Origin: an uncultured Rhizobiaceae group bacterium
GTDB lineage: Bacteria > Pseudomonadota > Alphaproteobacteria > Rhizobiales > Rhizobiaceae
Assembly (NCBI GenBank): GCA_937958815.1
Contig: CALGMR010000002.1
Span: 241,439-305,438 of the forward strand
Length of the DNA stretch: 64,000 nucleotides
Direction of reading: 5' to 3'
Shown: positions 43,301 through 51,880 of the stretch, one piece after another
How the letters are laid out: each line of letters begins with the position of its first letter
Position numbering within the stretch: position 1 is the stretch's first letter
Program-made: the position numbers and the translations under genes
Notes under the pieces: model-generated
What the model was told of the DNA's origin: nothing
Databases searched by the model: none
The model's input: the letters and a program-made list of their open reading frames with translations, nothing else

Positions 43301-44134
43301 TCAGATAGTTAGTGAAGGTGCGTCATGAGTAAGCCCATTGATGACGATGTCGTCAGTGATGCAAACAAGCGAAACAAATGCAGGTGAAGTGTCGGGAAAC
43401 TCGCAACGCATGACCAAACGCTGATATTGCGAGCGTTCGATTTGATCATTCTTAGGGTTGGGAAACATTGCACTGACATGGTCGTACCAAAGTCCGCCAT
43501 AGGTCATGACATGTTCCAATGGTGGAAGGAGATATCGAATAGCGGCATTGCCAAATGGGTTTTGGGTGACGGGTCTACCAATGGCGCTTTTGACTGTGGT
43601 TTCACCTAACCAGTTTCTCATTGAAGCTCGTTCGCCAATTTCAACGAATATCCAGCGATCAAACTCTTTGCGCATGATCAGCATGCGATCTCTGACAGGT
43701 TGGAAGTCGTCAGCTTCTATTTGCCCTCTAGATATTGTCCATGCCTGAATGCTTGCTTTGATTTCAGGCAGGCCGATCTTCCAAGCATCATTGATTGAAT
43801 GCTGCTGTGCGTAGGACGTATGTCCATTCTCAGTAAACCGTGAGTATGAAAGACCTCCCATTCTACAGGCGACTGGAGAGGTGAAGCTCAATGAGCTGCG
43901 CAGAATGTTTTTTGCCAAATCAACGACTTGATGACCTTCTTCGGTCAACTCATATTCGTTTCCTTTGAGCGTAAATATTTCTACTCCGCAACTCTCTTGG
44001 GCTAGCTCAAGCAAGCGCCCAGCAGTCACTCGTGAAATGTTCAAGCGTTTAGCAACACGAGAGACATTGAGTAGCACACTCATTTCAACAACCACTTGCA
44101 AAGCAGCAGTGAGATTGTTTGGAATACTATTCAT
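43301..44134 (-). CDS. LysR-like helix-turn-helix regulator, atypical effector domain
   Basis: A 277-residue protein. The N-terminal ~65 residues show a LysR-type helix-turn-helix (SRVAKRLNISRVTAGRLLEL) and wing (YELTEEGHQVVDLAKNIL). The rest does not look like the usual periplasmic-binding-type effector domain. It contains WIFVEIGERASMRNWLG and PLEHVMTYGGLWYDHV, similar in style to PAS or photosensor-type regulators of alphaproteobacteria. ATG 44134 is preferred over the start at 44170. It is probably co-transcribed with the downstream GNAT-like gene. Confidence 0.65.
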   Translation of the reverse strand: MNSIPNNLTAALQVVVEMSVLLNVSRVAKRLNISRVTAGRLLELAQESCGVEIFTLKGNEYELTEEGHQVVDLAKNILRSSLSFTSPVACRMGGLSYSRFTENGHTSYAQQHSINDAWKIGLPEIKASIQAWTISRGQIEADDFQPVRDRMLIMRKEFDRWIFVEIGERASMRNWLGETTVKSAIGRPVTQNPFGNAAIRYLLPPLEHVMTYGGLWYDHVSAMFPNPKNDQIERSQYQRLVMRCEFPDTSPAFVSLVCITDDIVINGLTHDAPSLTI

Positions 44135-44218
44135 GTGTCGCAGCGTCCCCTCGAGTTCGAAGAGAAGCATATAAACACAGAAATATCTGTAAAGTTTTCT
44201 TTTCAGTTGTGCAAAGAT

Positions 44219-44428
44219 TTATTGTGGATCAGAGTATTCGGGCATCAACTGCAAGGAAGCTGGCATTGTCTCACTGGAAAATTCGGTTCCTGCCAACGCC
44301 TTAGTCTGTTTTAAAATATCTTTATGCTTTTGAAATATTTCAGCTATTTCTTTCGCGATGTGGTATTTTTCACAATCAAGAGCTACATCGTAGGCCTCTT
44401 CAAGTAGTGCTTTCAGGTAGTTATTCAT
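44219..44428 (-). CDS. Small helical hypothetical protein (69 aa)
   Basis: The peptide MNNYLKALLEEAYDVALDCE, with KYHIAKEIAEIFQKH after it, is strongly amphipathic-helical. The ATG follows a G-rich site (GGGGGGATGAC). It lies upstream of the LysR-like gene on the same strand. No family is recognised; it could be a small regulator. Confidence 0.5.
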   Translation of the reverse strand: MNNYLKALLEEAYDVALDCEKYHIAKEIAEIFQKHKDILKQTKALAGTEFSSETMPASLQLMPEYSDPQ

Positions 44429-44636
44429 GTCATCCCCCCGAGGTCATGGTCGCAGTATCCTTGTATGCTAGGATCATAAGTGTGTTGCTGACCAGTACTT
44501 TTGCATCTTTACGCCTTAATTTGTGGATAAAGCTCAGTTTGTCTGTAAATATTTTGAGCACAAGTGAAAAGTATTTCATAAATTGCGTAATTTTTTCAGA
44601 GAGATAATGTAAGTACTGATTTGAATTTCTTATGTT

Positions 44637-45083
44637 GTGTTGAAGTTGTCACATTTTGTCACACTTGCTAATAAGTTTTCTGAATTGGTTCTCATATTCG
44701 AGAATTCTGCTGCCGCAGTTAATGATACAGACGGAAACGCGGAAGTGTTGCGTGAGGGAAGTCTCAAGCGCATGGAGAGCCTAGCATTAGAAGTATGTGC
44801 TGAAACTCCTTCAAGCGAAGAAGAAGCGTTACAAATGCTATCGGTTATCAACCATCATTTAGTTGCAAACAAAATTGATCCCATTGTTGCAAAGCAAGCT
44901 CGGGCCCGCGCTACCGCTTTAATCACAAGCGAACATGCAATAAACGCACATATGGAAATCGAGATAGATCAACTACAGCGTATGGTTGAAAGCGATTTGC
45001 CCAACAAAGAGGTGCTCAAAGCACGTTTGAAAAATGTCATGGAAGAGCTTGCTCGTTTGAAAAAGAATAACAGTCTGCATTGA
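44637..45083 (+). CDS. Helical hypothetical protein upstream of the second coupling ATPase
   Basis: A 148-residue protein that is almost all helix, with a coiled-coil C-terminus (EIEIDQLQRMVESDLPNKEV, then MEELARLKKNN). The start is uncertain (GTG 44637, or TTG one codon later). The stop overlaps the next start (TTGA), so the two genes are coupled. They precede the VirD4-like ATPase and may be its partners. No family is recognised. Confidence 0.6.
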   Translation: MLKLSHFVTLANKFSELVLIFENSAAAVNDTDGNAEVLREGSLKRMESLALEVCAETPSSEEEALQMLSVINHHLVANKIDPIVAKQARARATALITSEHAINAHMEIEIDQLQRMVESDLPNKEVLKARLKNVMEELARLKKNNSLH

Positions 45084-45397
45084 AACGCAAATACATGGAT
45101 GAATTCGCAAAATTCAAGCTAGCTGAAAACAATCCAAGCATGTTGATTGGCTTTGCTCGTGAATGCGTTACCGATTTTTCTCAGCAAGGTGATGCTGAAC
45201 TGCTGGTGGTCGCGCGACGTATAATGCTTCGACTATCTCATCTATCAAACAACTCTTCTTATTGGATTGATCGTTTTGCCCTGCAACTACAAAATCTAGA
45301 ACTGGCTTTCACTGCAGACGCACATCTCAAAGACATTCAAAACGAATGTCTGGCAACTTTGAATGAGTTAGGCGCACAGTTAGGTGTTGCGGAGTAA
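45080..45397 (+). CDS. Small helical hypothetical protein
   Basis: A 105-residue helical protein (MLIGFARECVTDFSQQGDAE, LRLSHLSNNSSYWIDRF). A TTG start overlapping the previous stop is likely; ATG 45095 is the alternative. It is coupled to the preceding gene and 56 bp before the ATPase gene. The function is unknown. Confidence 0.6.
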   Translation: MKRKYMDEFAKFKLAENNPSMLIGFARECVTDFSQQGDAELLVVARRIMLRLSHLSNNSSYWIDRFALQLQNLELAFTADAHLKDIQNECLATLNELGAQLGVAE

Positions 45398-45453
45398 GCA
45401 GTGGCTTATGCTGCCCCATAGTGAGCAGGCTTGTGTTGGTAGACAATGCTTAG

Positions 45454-46638
45454 GTGTGTAACCCATTCCAACACCCCACCACAATTTTTGGAGAAACCTG
45501 CGGACGTAAACCAAAAAAACGTTTCGGTATTCTGCAATCAGATCGTCTGTTCCACCAATTCATTATTGGTCAGACTGGAACTGGTAAGTCCACGCTGTTG
45601 CTAAACATGATGCGCCAAGACATTGAGGCTCGACGTGGTTTCTGTCTTGTCGATCCGCATGGAGACCTTGCAGAAGCTCTAATTCCGCCATTGGGTGCAC
45701 ATGCAATATATTGGAATCCTGCAGACCCTGACTGTGAGTATGGCTACAACCCACTTACCTATGTTGTCGAAGAGTATCGTCCTTTGGTGGTATCAGGCAT
45801 CATTGAAACACTCAAGCAGCAATGGAGTGATGCATGGGGTGTACGCATGGAACATCTCTTACGCTTTACTTTGTTAGCACTATTGTCACGTCCCGATTCA
45901 ACGCTTGCCGATATCGTGCCTATGCTGACCAAGCGCTCGTTTAGATCAAGCGTCCTGAAACATGTGAGTGATGATGAAGTGCTCAAGTTTTGGCGGGATG
46001 AGTTTCCCAATATGAATTACAAGAATGCAGCAGATGGAGTTGCACCGATTGCAAACAAGTTGGGGGCGTTTTTAGCAAATCCCAACGTGAGAAAGTCGCT
46101 ATGTAATCCTGAAAAGCCTTTGCGTTTTCGTTCTTTGATGGATGAAGGAACACCTTTGATTATGAACCTCGCTAAAGGAAAGCTAGGGGCAGATATATCA
46201 AATGTGCTGGGCGGCTTGATCGTCTCGACTATGGCGCATGCAGCTTACAGTCGTTCCAACATTCGAGAGCAGCGCCGTAGACCATATCTTCTCTATGCTG
46301 ATGAGTTCCATTCTTTCACCACAGAAGCCTTCGCAGGTATGCTGTCAGAGCTTCGCAAATACAAGCTCGGGCTTGTTTTGGCTGGGCAGCATCTTTCTCA
46401 GATCAAAACATCAGTGTTTGAGGCCATCATGGGAAATGTTGGAACACTGATTGTATTTCGCACAGGTGCCAAAGATGCACCTGTGCTTTCAAAGCAATTG
46501 GGGCGCTTGTCCAACAAACCTGATCGCATTGATCCAGACTACATTTCGGCACTACCCAACTATCACTTCTATATCCGTTTGATGATCAACGGAACGAAGT
46601 CATCTGTCTTCAGTGCAAAGTCCTTGCCGCCATTGTAA
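45454..46638 (+). CDS. VirD4/HerA-type ATPase (second coupling protein)
   Basis: A 394-residue protein. The Walker A is FIIGQTGTGKSTLLLNMMRQ (about residue 38). CLVDPHGDLAEALIP is the typical post-P-loop strand. The Walker B is YLLYADEFHSFTTEAFAGML (about residue 280), and the following GLVLAGQHLSQI matches the coupling-protein AQ segment. It is shorter than the 694-residue ATPase at 23153 and lacks membrane helices. The GTG start at 45454 has only a weak ribosome site. Together with the earlier ATPase it gives the island two DNA-pumping motors but no visible type IV channel genes. Confidence 0.87.
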   Translation: MCNPFQHPTTIFGETCGRKPKKRFGILQSDRLFHQFIIGQTGTGKSTLLLNMMRQDIEARRGFCLVDPHGDLAEALIPPLGAHAIYWNPADPDCEYGYNPLTYVVEEYRPLVVSGIIETLKQQWSDAWGVRMEHLLRFTLLALLSRPDSTLADIVPMLTKRSFRSSVLKHVSDDEVLKFWRDEFPNMNYKNAADGVAPIANKLGAFLANPNVRKSLCNPEKPLRFRSLMDEGTPLIMNLAKGKLGADISNVLGGLIVSTMAHAAYSRSNIREQRRRPYLLYADEFHSFTTEAFAGMLSELRKYKLGLVLAGQHLSQIKTSVFEAIMGNVGTLIVFRTGAKDAPVLSKQLGRLSNKPDRIDPDYISALPNYHFYIRLMINGTKSSVFSAKSLPPL

Positions 46639-46641
46639 TGC

Positions 46642-47364
46642 TTAGTTTCGAGCGCGATAGTTTCTAATCATCGCCGTGGTAACGTCTCTGTTGTAGCATA
46701 GTGGACTGCGGCCACCGGGACGAGAGTAAGCGCTACGTTTGCCACAACGCCTGCCTGCGCGATCGGTATTGTAGGGGCAGGGGCAATTGCCGGGGTAATA
46801 TGCGTGTGAACGTTTGATGAGTAGTCGTTTGATGCTGGCAACACTTTTGCCAGTGACCTTCTTTCTCTTTTTGACAGTGGGTGTCACTCGTTTGCGGACA
46901 GTTTTTGGTGCAGGCTTGAGTGAGAGATAACTTGAGAAGACCCAGCCTTCGAAACGATTACCTTTCAGATATGACCAGTCACCCTCGGTTCTCTCTACTT
47001 GAACCTTTTGATCGCGTTTGAGTGTCCAGATAACCTTGCTTTGCTTAGATGCTCCGTTGCGTACATTGAGGCGGCTTGCATCTACGTAACGGGTCACACT
47101 CACTGTCGGTTTGGGCGGCTCTATTCTTTTGGCTGGTTGTGTTTGTTTTTTCGGAAGGGCTGCGACCACAACAGGCTTTTTGGACTTTTCTACTGTTTGC
47201 GTAGGTGGGGTGACTACTCGTTCGGCACTTTGCGCAACTTCAGGTGCCGCAACTCGTGCAGGCTGCAAAGCGGTTGTATCTTTTGGATCATCAGAACCAA
47301 ACAGCCAGTTAGCCGCTGCGAGAACGATGACGCCCGTTATGAAATAGTCTTTGATCTTTGTCAC
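46642..47364 (-). CDS. SH3-domain membrane-anchored protein
   Basis: A 240-residue protein. An N-terminal helix (DYFITGVIVLAAANWLFG) anchors it. A Pro/Lys-rich linker follows, then a bacterial SH3 domain (SRLNVRNGASKQSKVIWTLK, EGDWSYLKGNRFEGWVF). The C-terminus, after a Lys-rich stretch, contains YYPGNCPCPYNTDRAGRRCG with SYSRPGG-like residues, a short Cys-rich module I recall from secreted proteins of mobile islands. SH3 domains of this type bind cell wall. It is convergent with the ATPase gene, 3 bp apart. Confidence 0.8.
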   Translation of the reverse strand: MTKIKDYFITGVIVLAAANWLFGSDDPKDTTALQPARVAAPEVAQSAERVVTPPTQTVEKSKKPVVVAALPKKQTQPAKRIEPPKPTVSVTRYVDASRLNVRNGASKQSKVIWTLKRDQKVQVERTEGDWSYLKGNRFEGWVFSSYLSLKPAPKTVRKRVTPTVKKRKKVTGKSVASIKRLLIKRSHAYYPGNCPCPYNTDRAGRRCGKRSAYSRPGGRSPLCYNRDVTTAMIRNYRARN

Positions 47365-47487
47365 AGTTTTACGTCCCCCTCAGAACAGTAAAAGTGTGTA
47401 ACAGAATCTCAGGTCACGCAATATGCGTGTGCTACAAGTCTTGTATGGCCTGTGAATGGATCATTCAAAGACGATTTTCTACGAGGG

Positions 47488-47505
47488 GTCTAAAAGGTGG
47501 CCTGT
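47488..47505. repeat. Putative integrase arm-type repeat, right end
   Basis: GGTCTAAAAGGTGG-C-CTG matches 20288-20305 at 17 of 18 positions. It lies 51 bp before the att core at 47556. Confidence 0.5.
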
Positions 47506-47556
47506 ATTTCAAATGTTTAAAATAATGCAATTAAAACAATAGGATAAACAGATTGA

Positions 47557-47600
47557 TGGTGCCCCCACACGGACTCGAACCGCGGACCTACTGATTACAA
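47557..47600 (-). tRNA. tRNA-Thr(TGT) 3' fragment serving as attachment site
   Basis: Read on the minus strand this is TTGTAATCAGTAGGTC, then CGCGGTTCGAGTCCGTG, then TGGGGGCACCA: the anticodon loop (TGT), variable loop, T-arm, acceptor 3' strand and CCA of tRNA-Thr. The 5' half is missing; homology stops in the anticodon loop. It is not a functional tRNA but a 44-bp att duplicate. Its first 17 bp (with 47556) match the core at 20150. Confidence 0.85.
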
Positions 47601-47788
47601 ATTTATTATCGACCACGGGACATATGCCCGCAATCACCTTTCGAACCCACATTAAGCAACTGCAACCATTGACGAATTCGGGACGATAATTCTTCTTGAG
47701 GGCAATCGTCCCGTCGAGACAGAATGACCAATTTGCCGGGATTTTTGTTTTAAATTTGTTTTAATCCGAAATCCCGGAGGAAAATCAG

Positions 47789-49030
47789 TTGCTCACAACT
47801 CCGCCCAAATTCTCAGATGCTTTCATTCGGTCGCTACCCTATTCTCAGGCCGGGCAGCAAGTTGTTCGCGAAAGCCTAACGCCCGGCTTCATGGTCGTGA
47901 TAGGCAAAAAGACCAAAACATTTTCAATGCAAGTGCCGGTAAAAGTTCAAGGCAAATGGACTTCGCGCCGCGAGAAGGTCGGTAGCACTCAGGAGATGAG
48001 CGTCCAACACGCCCGAAAACTTGCGCGGCTTTTATTATCAACAGTTCTAGATAAAGTTGCAGCTGAAGAGCAGGCTGATTTGGCTTCGTCCAAGGACATA
48101 ACTCTTCGAGAAGCGTGGGCAGCATACAAAATAAGATGTGAGAAGAAAAACCGTAGTCAGAAGACGATAGACGGTTATGAAGGCCACTTCACCCGGTATA
48201 TGGGGGATTGGCTCGATATTGGCCTATCTGAACTGGCTGACAAGCCGCTGATGGTTGAGAAACGCCACGACAAAATCACAAGAGAGAACGGCAAATACGC
48301 AGCCAATGGCGCGATGCGTGCGTTGCGTGCCGTTTTCAATCACGCCGCTAAGAAACGTCGTAACCTCAAAGGCCTGAATCCTGTTGAGGCTGTCGATATG
48401 AATCCGGAAGAACGCAGGCAATCGGCCTTGACGTATCCCGCTTTGACTGTCTGGTTTGAACAGCTCTGGAGAATGGAAAACCCCATCCGGCGTGAGTTTC
48501 ACTTCATCTCGTTGCTGAGTGGGAGCAGACCGACCGCCCTGAAAGAGGCGCGTTGGAAAGACCTCAATTTGAAGGACCGCTATTGGCATTTTCCGAAACC
48601 AAAAGGAGGAACTGTCCGCGCCTTTGACTTGCCGCTTTCTAAGCCACTGCTGGCATCGCTTATTCGCATCCGCAAGACAGAGCTCGGCTGCACATCGATT
48701 GATCCAGATGATTACATTTTTCCTGCTGACTCTTTGACTGGTCACATCGAGGAAATCAAAGAAAAACGAGCGACACTCATCAAAGTCGGAAATGACCTCC
48801 GTCAAAGTTTTGCGACCTTCGCAACGGCCTGCAATATCAATGAATTGCAGATCAAAATGCTGAAGAACCACAAGATGGTTGGCGTGACGGCTGGTTACGT
48901 CAATCTGAAGCCACTATGGCCAATTTTGCTCGAAAACCAGATGAAGATCGCGCACCATGTGTTTGAAAAAGCGGGTAATGTGCACCCCAAATTTGGCACG
49001 CCAAATGATCGAAGAGTTGTGGAAAAGTAG
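47789..49030 (+). CDS. Tyrosine recombinase (integrase) of island 2
   Basis: A 413-residue integrase with an N-terminal arm-binding region (LTPGFMVVIGKKTKTFSMQV) and a SAM-like core-binding domain (SQKTIDGYEGHFTRYMGDW). The catalytic residues lie in LLSGSRPTALKEARWKDL (Arg), PKPKGGTVRAFDLPLS (Lys), NDLRQSFATFA (the H-x-x-R box, with Asn where His is usual) and MLKNHKMVGVTAGYVNL (His, Tyr). The TTG start is decided by GGAGG eight bases upstream. It begins 189 bp after the tRNA-Thr att fragment, in the same relation as the first integrase has to its core. Confidence 0.9.
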   Translation: MLTTPPKFSDAFIRSLPYSQAGQQVVRESLTPGFMVVIGKKTKTFSMQVPVKVQGKWTSRREKVGSTQEMSVQHARKLARLLLSTVLDKVAAEEQADLASSKDITLREAWAAYKIRCEKKNRSQKTIDGYEGHFTRYMGDWLDIGLSELADKPLMVEKRHDKITRENGKYAANGAMRALRAVFNHAAKKRRNLKGLNPVEAVDMNPEERRQSALTYPALTVWFEQLWRMENPIRREFHFISLLSGSRPTALKEARWKDLNLKDRYWHFPKPKGGTVRAFDLPLSKPLLASLIRIRKTELGCTSIDPDDYIFPADSLTGHIEEIKEKRATLIKVGNDLRQSFATFATACNINELQIKMLKNHKMVGVTAGYVNLKPLWPILLENQMKIAHHVFEKAGNVHPKFGTPNDRRVVEK

Positions 49031-49118
49031 CCGCTACTTTTGGTTTAAGTTGCCAACGATCCGTTTTTGACGGCCAGCTTAAGTGGGAGGATTTGTTAAT
49101 TGTGTAAAGGTAACCAAC

Positions 49119-49511
49119 ATGTCCAATGCTGACTTCGAAGACGAATTCACAGCCAAAGGTGATCTGACACCACTGGCATTACGTCGTTACAAAATGATGC
49201 TGAAACTAACGATTGAATTCTTCCAATCTTACGGCCTTCTATTTCCCGAAAAGATGTCTGCTCGCCAAGCGGCCCAATACATGGATCTTGATGTCAAAAC
49301 GCTGGAACGGCGGCGTGCGAAAAAGACCAGTCCCCCATTCTATAAAGACCCGAACACGGGTGCGGTCTACTACATCAAACGTGAGATCGATCAGTACTTA
49401 GGGTTTCCTGAAGCCCCCTCGAAAATCACCGAAGCTCGCGAGGCCTTCAGCGTAATCCGCAAGCTTCTTAGCGTGTACAAAGCTGGCTCGAAGTCGTTCC
49501 GGAAAGACTGA
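49119..49511 (+). CDS. Helix-turn-helix (AlpA/MerR-like) regulator
   Basis: A 130-residue protein. A helical N-terminal part is followed by a winged helix: EKMSARQAAQYMDLDVKTLE, then RRRAKKTSPPFYKDP and YYIKREIDQYLGF. This is the layout of excisionase-like DNA-binding domains. ATG 49119 is preferred to the start at 49083. It lies 88 bp downstream of the integrase, a usual position for an excision or regulatory factor. Confidence 0.78.
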   Translation: MSNADFEDEFTAKGDLTPLALRRYKMMLKLTIEFFQSYGLLFPEKMSARQAAQYMDLDVKTLERRRAKKTSPPFYKDPNTGAVYYIKREIDQYLGFPEAPSKITEAREAFSVIRKLLSVYKAGSKSFRKD

Positions 49512-49678
49512 GAGGCGTTTCATCTATCTTGGTCATTTGAACGCAAGGACTTGGGCCTTGTTGTTCGACCAAGGCGGCGCCTAACTCTGCAGACCTAATC
49601 GAAGTGATTCAATGTGGGAAGCAAGCCCATCGGACCAACAATAAAATTGCCTTTGGGAGGGGGCTGAAAGGAAAAAAG

Positions 49679-51163
49679 ATGTTTGAAAATCCAACTTCTT
49701 CTGAATCGGGATCTGTTGATCAATCAGATAAACCGCCAAACGCCGAACTCGCAGTGATTTCAGTATCTGAAGGCGCATTGTGGCAATCTGCTACCGACCT
49801 TTTTGAGCGTTTGGCGTGGCTGGAAGCCAACAACGGGACGTCAGAACGAAAACTGGCCTTAAAGGCTCTAGCAAAAGTGTATGAGTTGTATTTTCAGGTT
49901 GCTGGCGAGGGCAACTTAGAAGTGCTTTACGCCGGTCGAGGTTTGGAGGCTTCGAAGCAAACAAGGCATCCATCTTCACCGTTGGTAGGTCATTTCCTGA
50001 GGATGACGAAAAGCGCGAACGACCGTTCTAAGCAAAGCTCGTGGTCAGCTGCGCTTGAGCTTGCACTGGAGAACTCAATCCAGCCATCGCGCTTTCTCAA
50101 ATACATCGCCAAGCTTGGTGGCGTTGAGAAGGCGGCTAAACTGCGTCGCGAGAGGAAGAAAACTAAAACCGAACGATTGCAGGAGCTCAAACAGGCCAAA
50201 GCCGAAGAAGATGCCTTTCTGAAAGAAAACACTCCTGTTCCGCTTCCACATAAGGGCGTGTTTACAGGTCTGAGTGCTGGTTATCACACCGTGATCGTCA
50301 AATGCTTTGAAGATGGAGCGGTGGAAGCGCTAACCAGGGTCCCTGAAACTAGTGAGGCAGCCCATAAAAGGTTCAGGAAGGTCATTAGAGCGCAAGACGA
50401 ACCAGCGCCCGCCAAAACTGCGCCACAGCACCGTCACAAGTATAAGGGCAATTCCAGGCCAATAACACTTGCCGACGATGATCCAGCAATTGTGAATGCG
50501 GAGACAAAGCACACGTATTTGCGCCGTCAGCCCTCTGAGACCGAAAATGTCCTAAAATCTGGCAAACATTCCAGAAAACTTGGAAGCGTCGTGACGGTAG
50601 GAAAATGGGAAGGCTTCCCGATATTCACTTTCTCACTGGAAGAACGCATCACATGTCCTAATACCTGCCAGCAATGGAATAATTGCTATGGTAATGGAAT
50701 ATCCCAACCGCGGGCTTGGCGGTATGCACATGGTTCTCAACTAGAAGAACAATTGTCACGCGAGCTCCAGATTCTCTCTTCGGATCCGGCAACATCAAAT
50801 GGCTTTGTGATCAGAATTCATGCGCTGGGCGATTTCTACTCCCTCGACTATATTAAATGGTGGGCGGAGCAGTTCGACAAAAACCCAGTCATGCGTGCTT
50901 GGTGCTATACAGCCCATTCAAAAAACACGCCGATTGGCGTTGCGTTGCAGAAACTCGCCAGAGTATTTCCTGAGCGGTTTTCACTCCGTTGGTCGGATAG
51001 CGAGGATGTCGCAAATTCGACAATTGTGGTGGACCCAACAACTGACGACATGACTAAAATCAGGCACCTAATTTGTCCCGCTCAAACGGGTTCAAAAGCA
51101 GACTGTGGCGATTGTGGATTTTGCTGGAGTTCGACCAAGCCAATCGTGTTCCTGAAGCACTAG
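49679..51163 (+). CDS. GP88-like phage/plasmid protein with long N-terminal extension
   Basis: A 494-residue protein; ATG 49679 follows GAAAGGAAAA. The N-terminal ~310 residues are helical with a charged coiled coil (RRERKKTKTERLQELKQAKA). The C-terminal ~185 residues resemble GP88-family proteins: FTFSLEERITCPNTCQQWNN then CYGNG, FVIRIHALGDFYSLDYI, and a terminal cysteine cluster LICPAQTGSK, DCGDCGFCWSSTKPIVFLKH. The cysteines suggest metal or iron-sulfur binding. The family occurs in phages and mobile elements and its function is not firmly established. A degraded copy of the same C-terminus occurs at 52395. Confidence 0.78.
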   Translation: MFENPTSSESGSVDQSDKPPNAELAVISVSEGALWQSATDLFERLAWLEANNGTSERKLALKALAKVYELYFQVAGEGNLEVLYAGRGLEASKQTRHPSSPLVGHFLRMTKSANDRSKQSSWSAALELALENSIQPSRFLKYIAKLGGVEKAAKLRRERKKTKTERLQELKQAKAEEDAFLKENTPVPLPHKGVFTGLSAGYHTVIVKCFEDGAVEALTRVPETSEAAHKRFRKVIRAQDEPAPAKTAPQHRHKYKGNSRPITLADDDPAIVNAETKHTYLRRQPSETENVLKSGKHSRKLGSVVTVGKWEGFPIFTFSLEERITCPNTCQQWNNCYGNGISQPRAWRYAHGSQLEEQLSRELQILSSDPATSNGFVIRIHALGDFYSLDYIKWWAEQFDKNPVMRAWCYTAHSKNTPIGVALQKLARVFPERFSLRWSDSEDVANSTIVVDPTTDDMTKIRHLICPAQTGSKADCGDCGFCWSSTKPIVFLKH

Positions 51164-51469
51164 ATCTTCTGCTCTGTCGTGCTGCTGTCAAAACATCATC
51201 TTCCTAGTTGGCCTTCCAAGCCGGCTCAAATAGGTGACCAATAATTTTGGCCATGTTTTCGCCTCTATTGGTTGACGCCCCCGTTACAAATACAAAAAGT
51301 AACACTTTTGTTTCACCATGTAACACTTTTGTTTCAGTTTGGGCATGGTCCACAATTTTGGACGAGAGTTTCTGAATAGTGAAACAAATATGATTCAGAA
51401 TGAAACAAAAGTGTTACACGATTCTGAGCAGGCTGAAGCTAGCAGCAATTTAGGCCGCTTAAAACGCCT

Positions 51470-51625
51470 CTAAATTTCGGCGACAGATACTGGGTTAAAC
51501 GCTTCGTTACGATGTCCATATTCTTTCTGGTTTGAGATCACTCGTGTGGCCCGGGTTTGGATGTCGCGTTTGATGTACCAGTGGCCAAATATCCAGAGAT
51601 CAGGTTGGTGTTTTTGATGAACGCG
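51470..51625 (-). pseudogene. Metallophosphoesterase C-terminal remnant
   Basis: In one minus-strand frame the sequence reads HQPDLWIFGHWYIKRDIQ, then TRVISNQKEYGHRNEAFNP and ends VSVAEI. This matches the usual end of calcineurin-like phosphoesterases (P-D-L-W-x-x-G-H-T-H ... T-R-V-V-S-N-P-R-G-Y). The second His of the GHTH metal motif is changed to Trp-Tyr here, and the N-terminal part is absent. Confidence 0.6.
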
Positions 51626-51639
51626 CGAAGGTCTAAAGC

Positions 51640-51880
51640 ATACACGCCCGCCCCCTCTCGGCGGCGCTTCGCTTGTCTGCCGGGTAATGGCTGGCTCACA
51701 CCGTGTTTCTCACACGCATGAGCCACAGCCTGCCGCTTGGCAGCGGGCGTTACCACTTTCGCCAATTGATATCCTTCAAAATGGCATTGTTGAGCATCTG
51801 CTATACCAGCAGCTTCTTAAGTTTGGCGTTCTCGTTCTCAAGCGCTTTCAGCTTGCGGGCCGGCGCGCTACTCGACCGGC
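51640..51880 (-). pseudogene. IS3-family orfA/orfB remnant
   Basis: The minus strand encodes RKLKALENENAKLKKLLV, a stop, then QMLNNAILKDINWRKW, another stop, and in another frame VVTPAAKRQAVAHACEKHG. This is the orfA leucine zipper, the frameshift junction and the start of orfB of an IS3-type element. Stops and frame shifts make it non-functional. It differs from the relic at 8353. Confidence 0.7.

Larger units (their letters stand above)
47365..47788. other. Junction between the two islands
   Basis: This 424-bp segment has no gene. It contains the right copy of the arm-type repeat, the tRNA-Thr 3' fragment with the att core, and the leader of the second integrase, including the Shine-Dalgarno CCGGAGG at about 47774-47780. 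Confidence 0.7.

Noticed and set aside
47557..47600. Functional tRNA-Thr gene
   Set aside because: Only the 3' half from the anticodon loop onward is present; the D-arm and 5' acceptor strand are missing.
48224..48871. 215-codon minus-strand ORF
   Set aside because: It is the shadow of the second integrase, which has complete catalytic motifs and a strong ribosome site.
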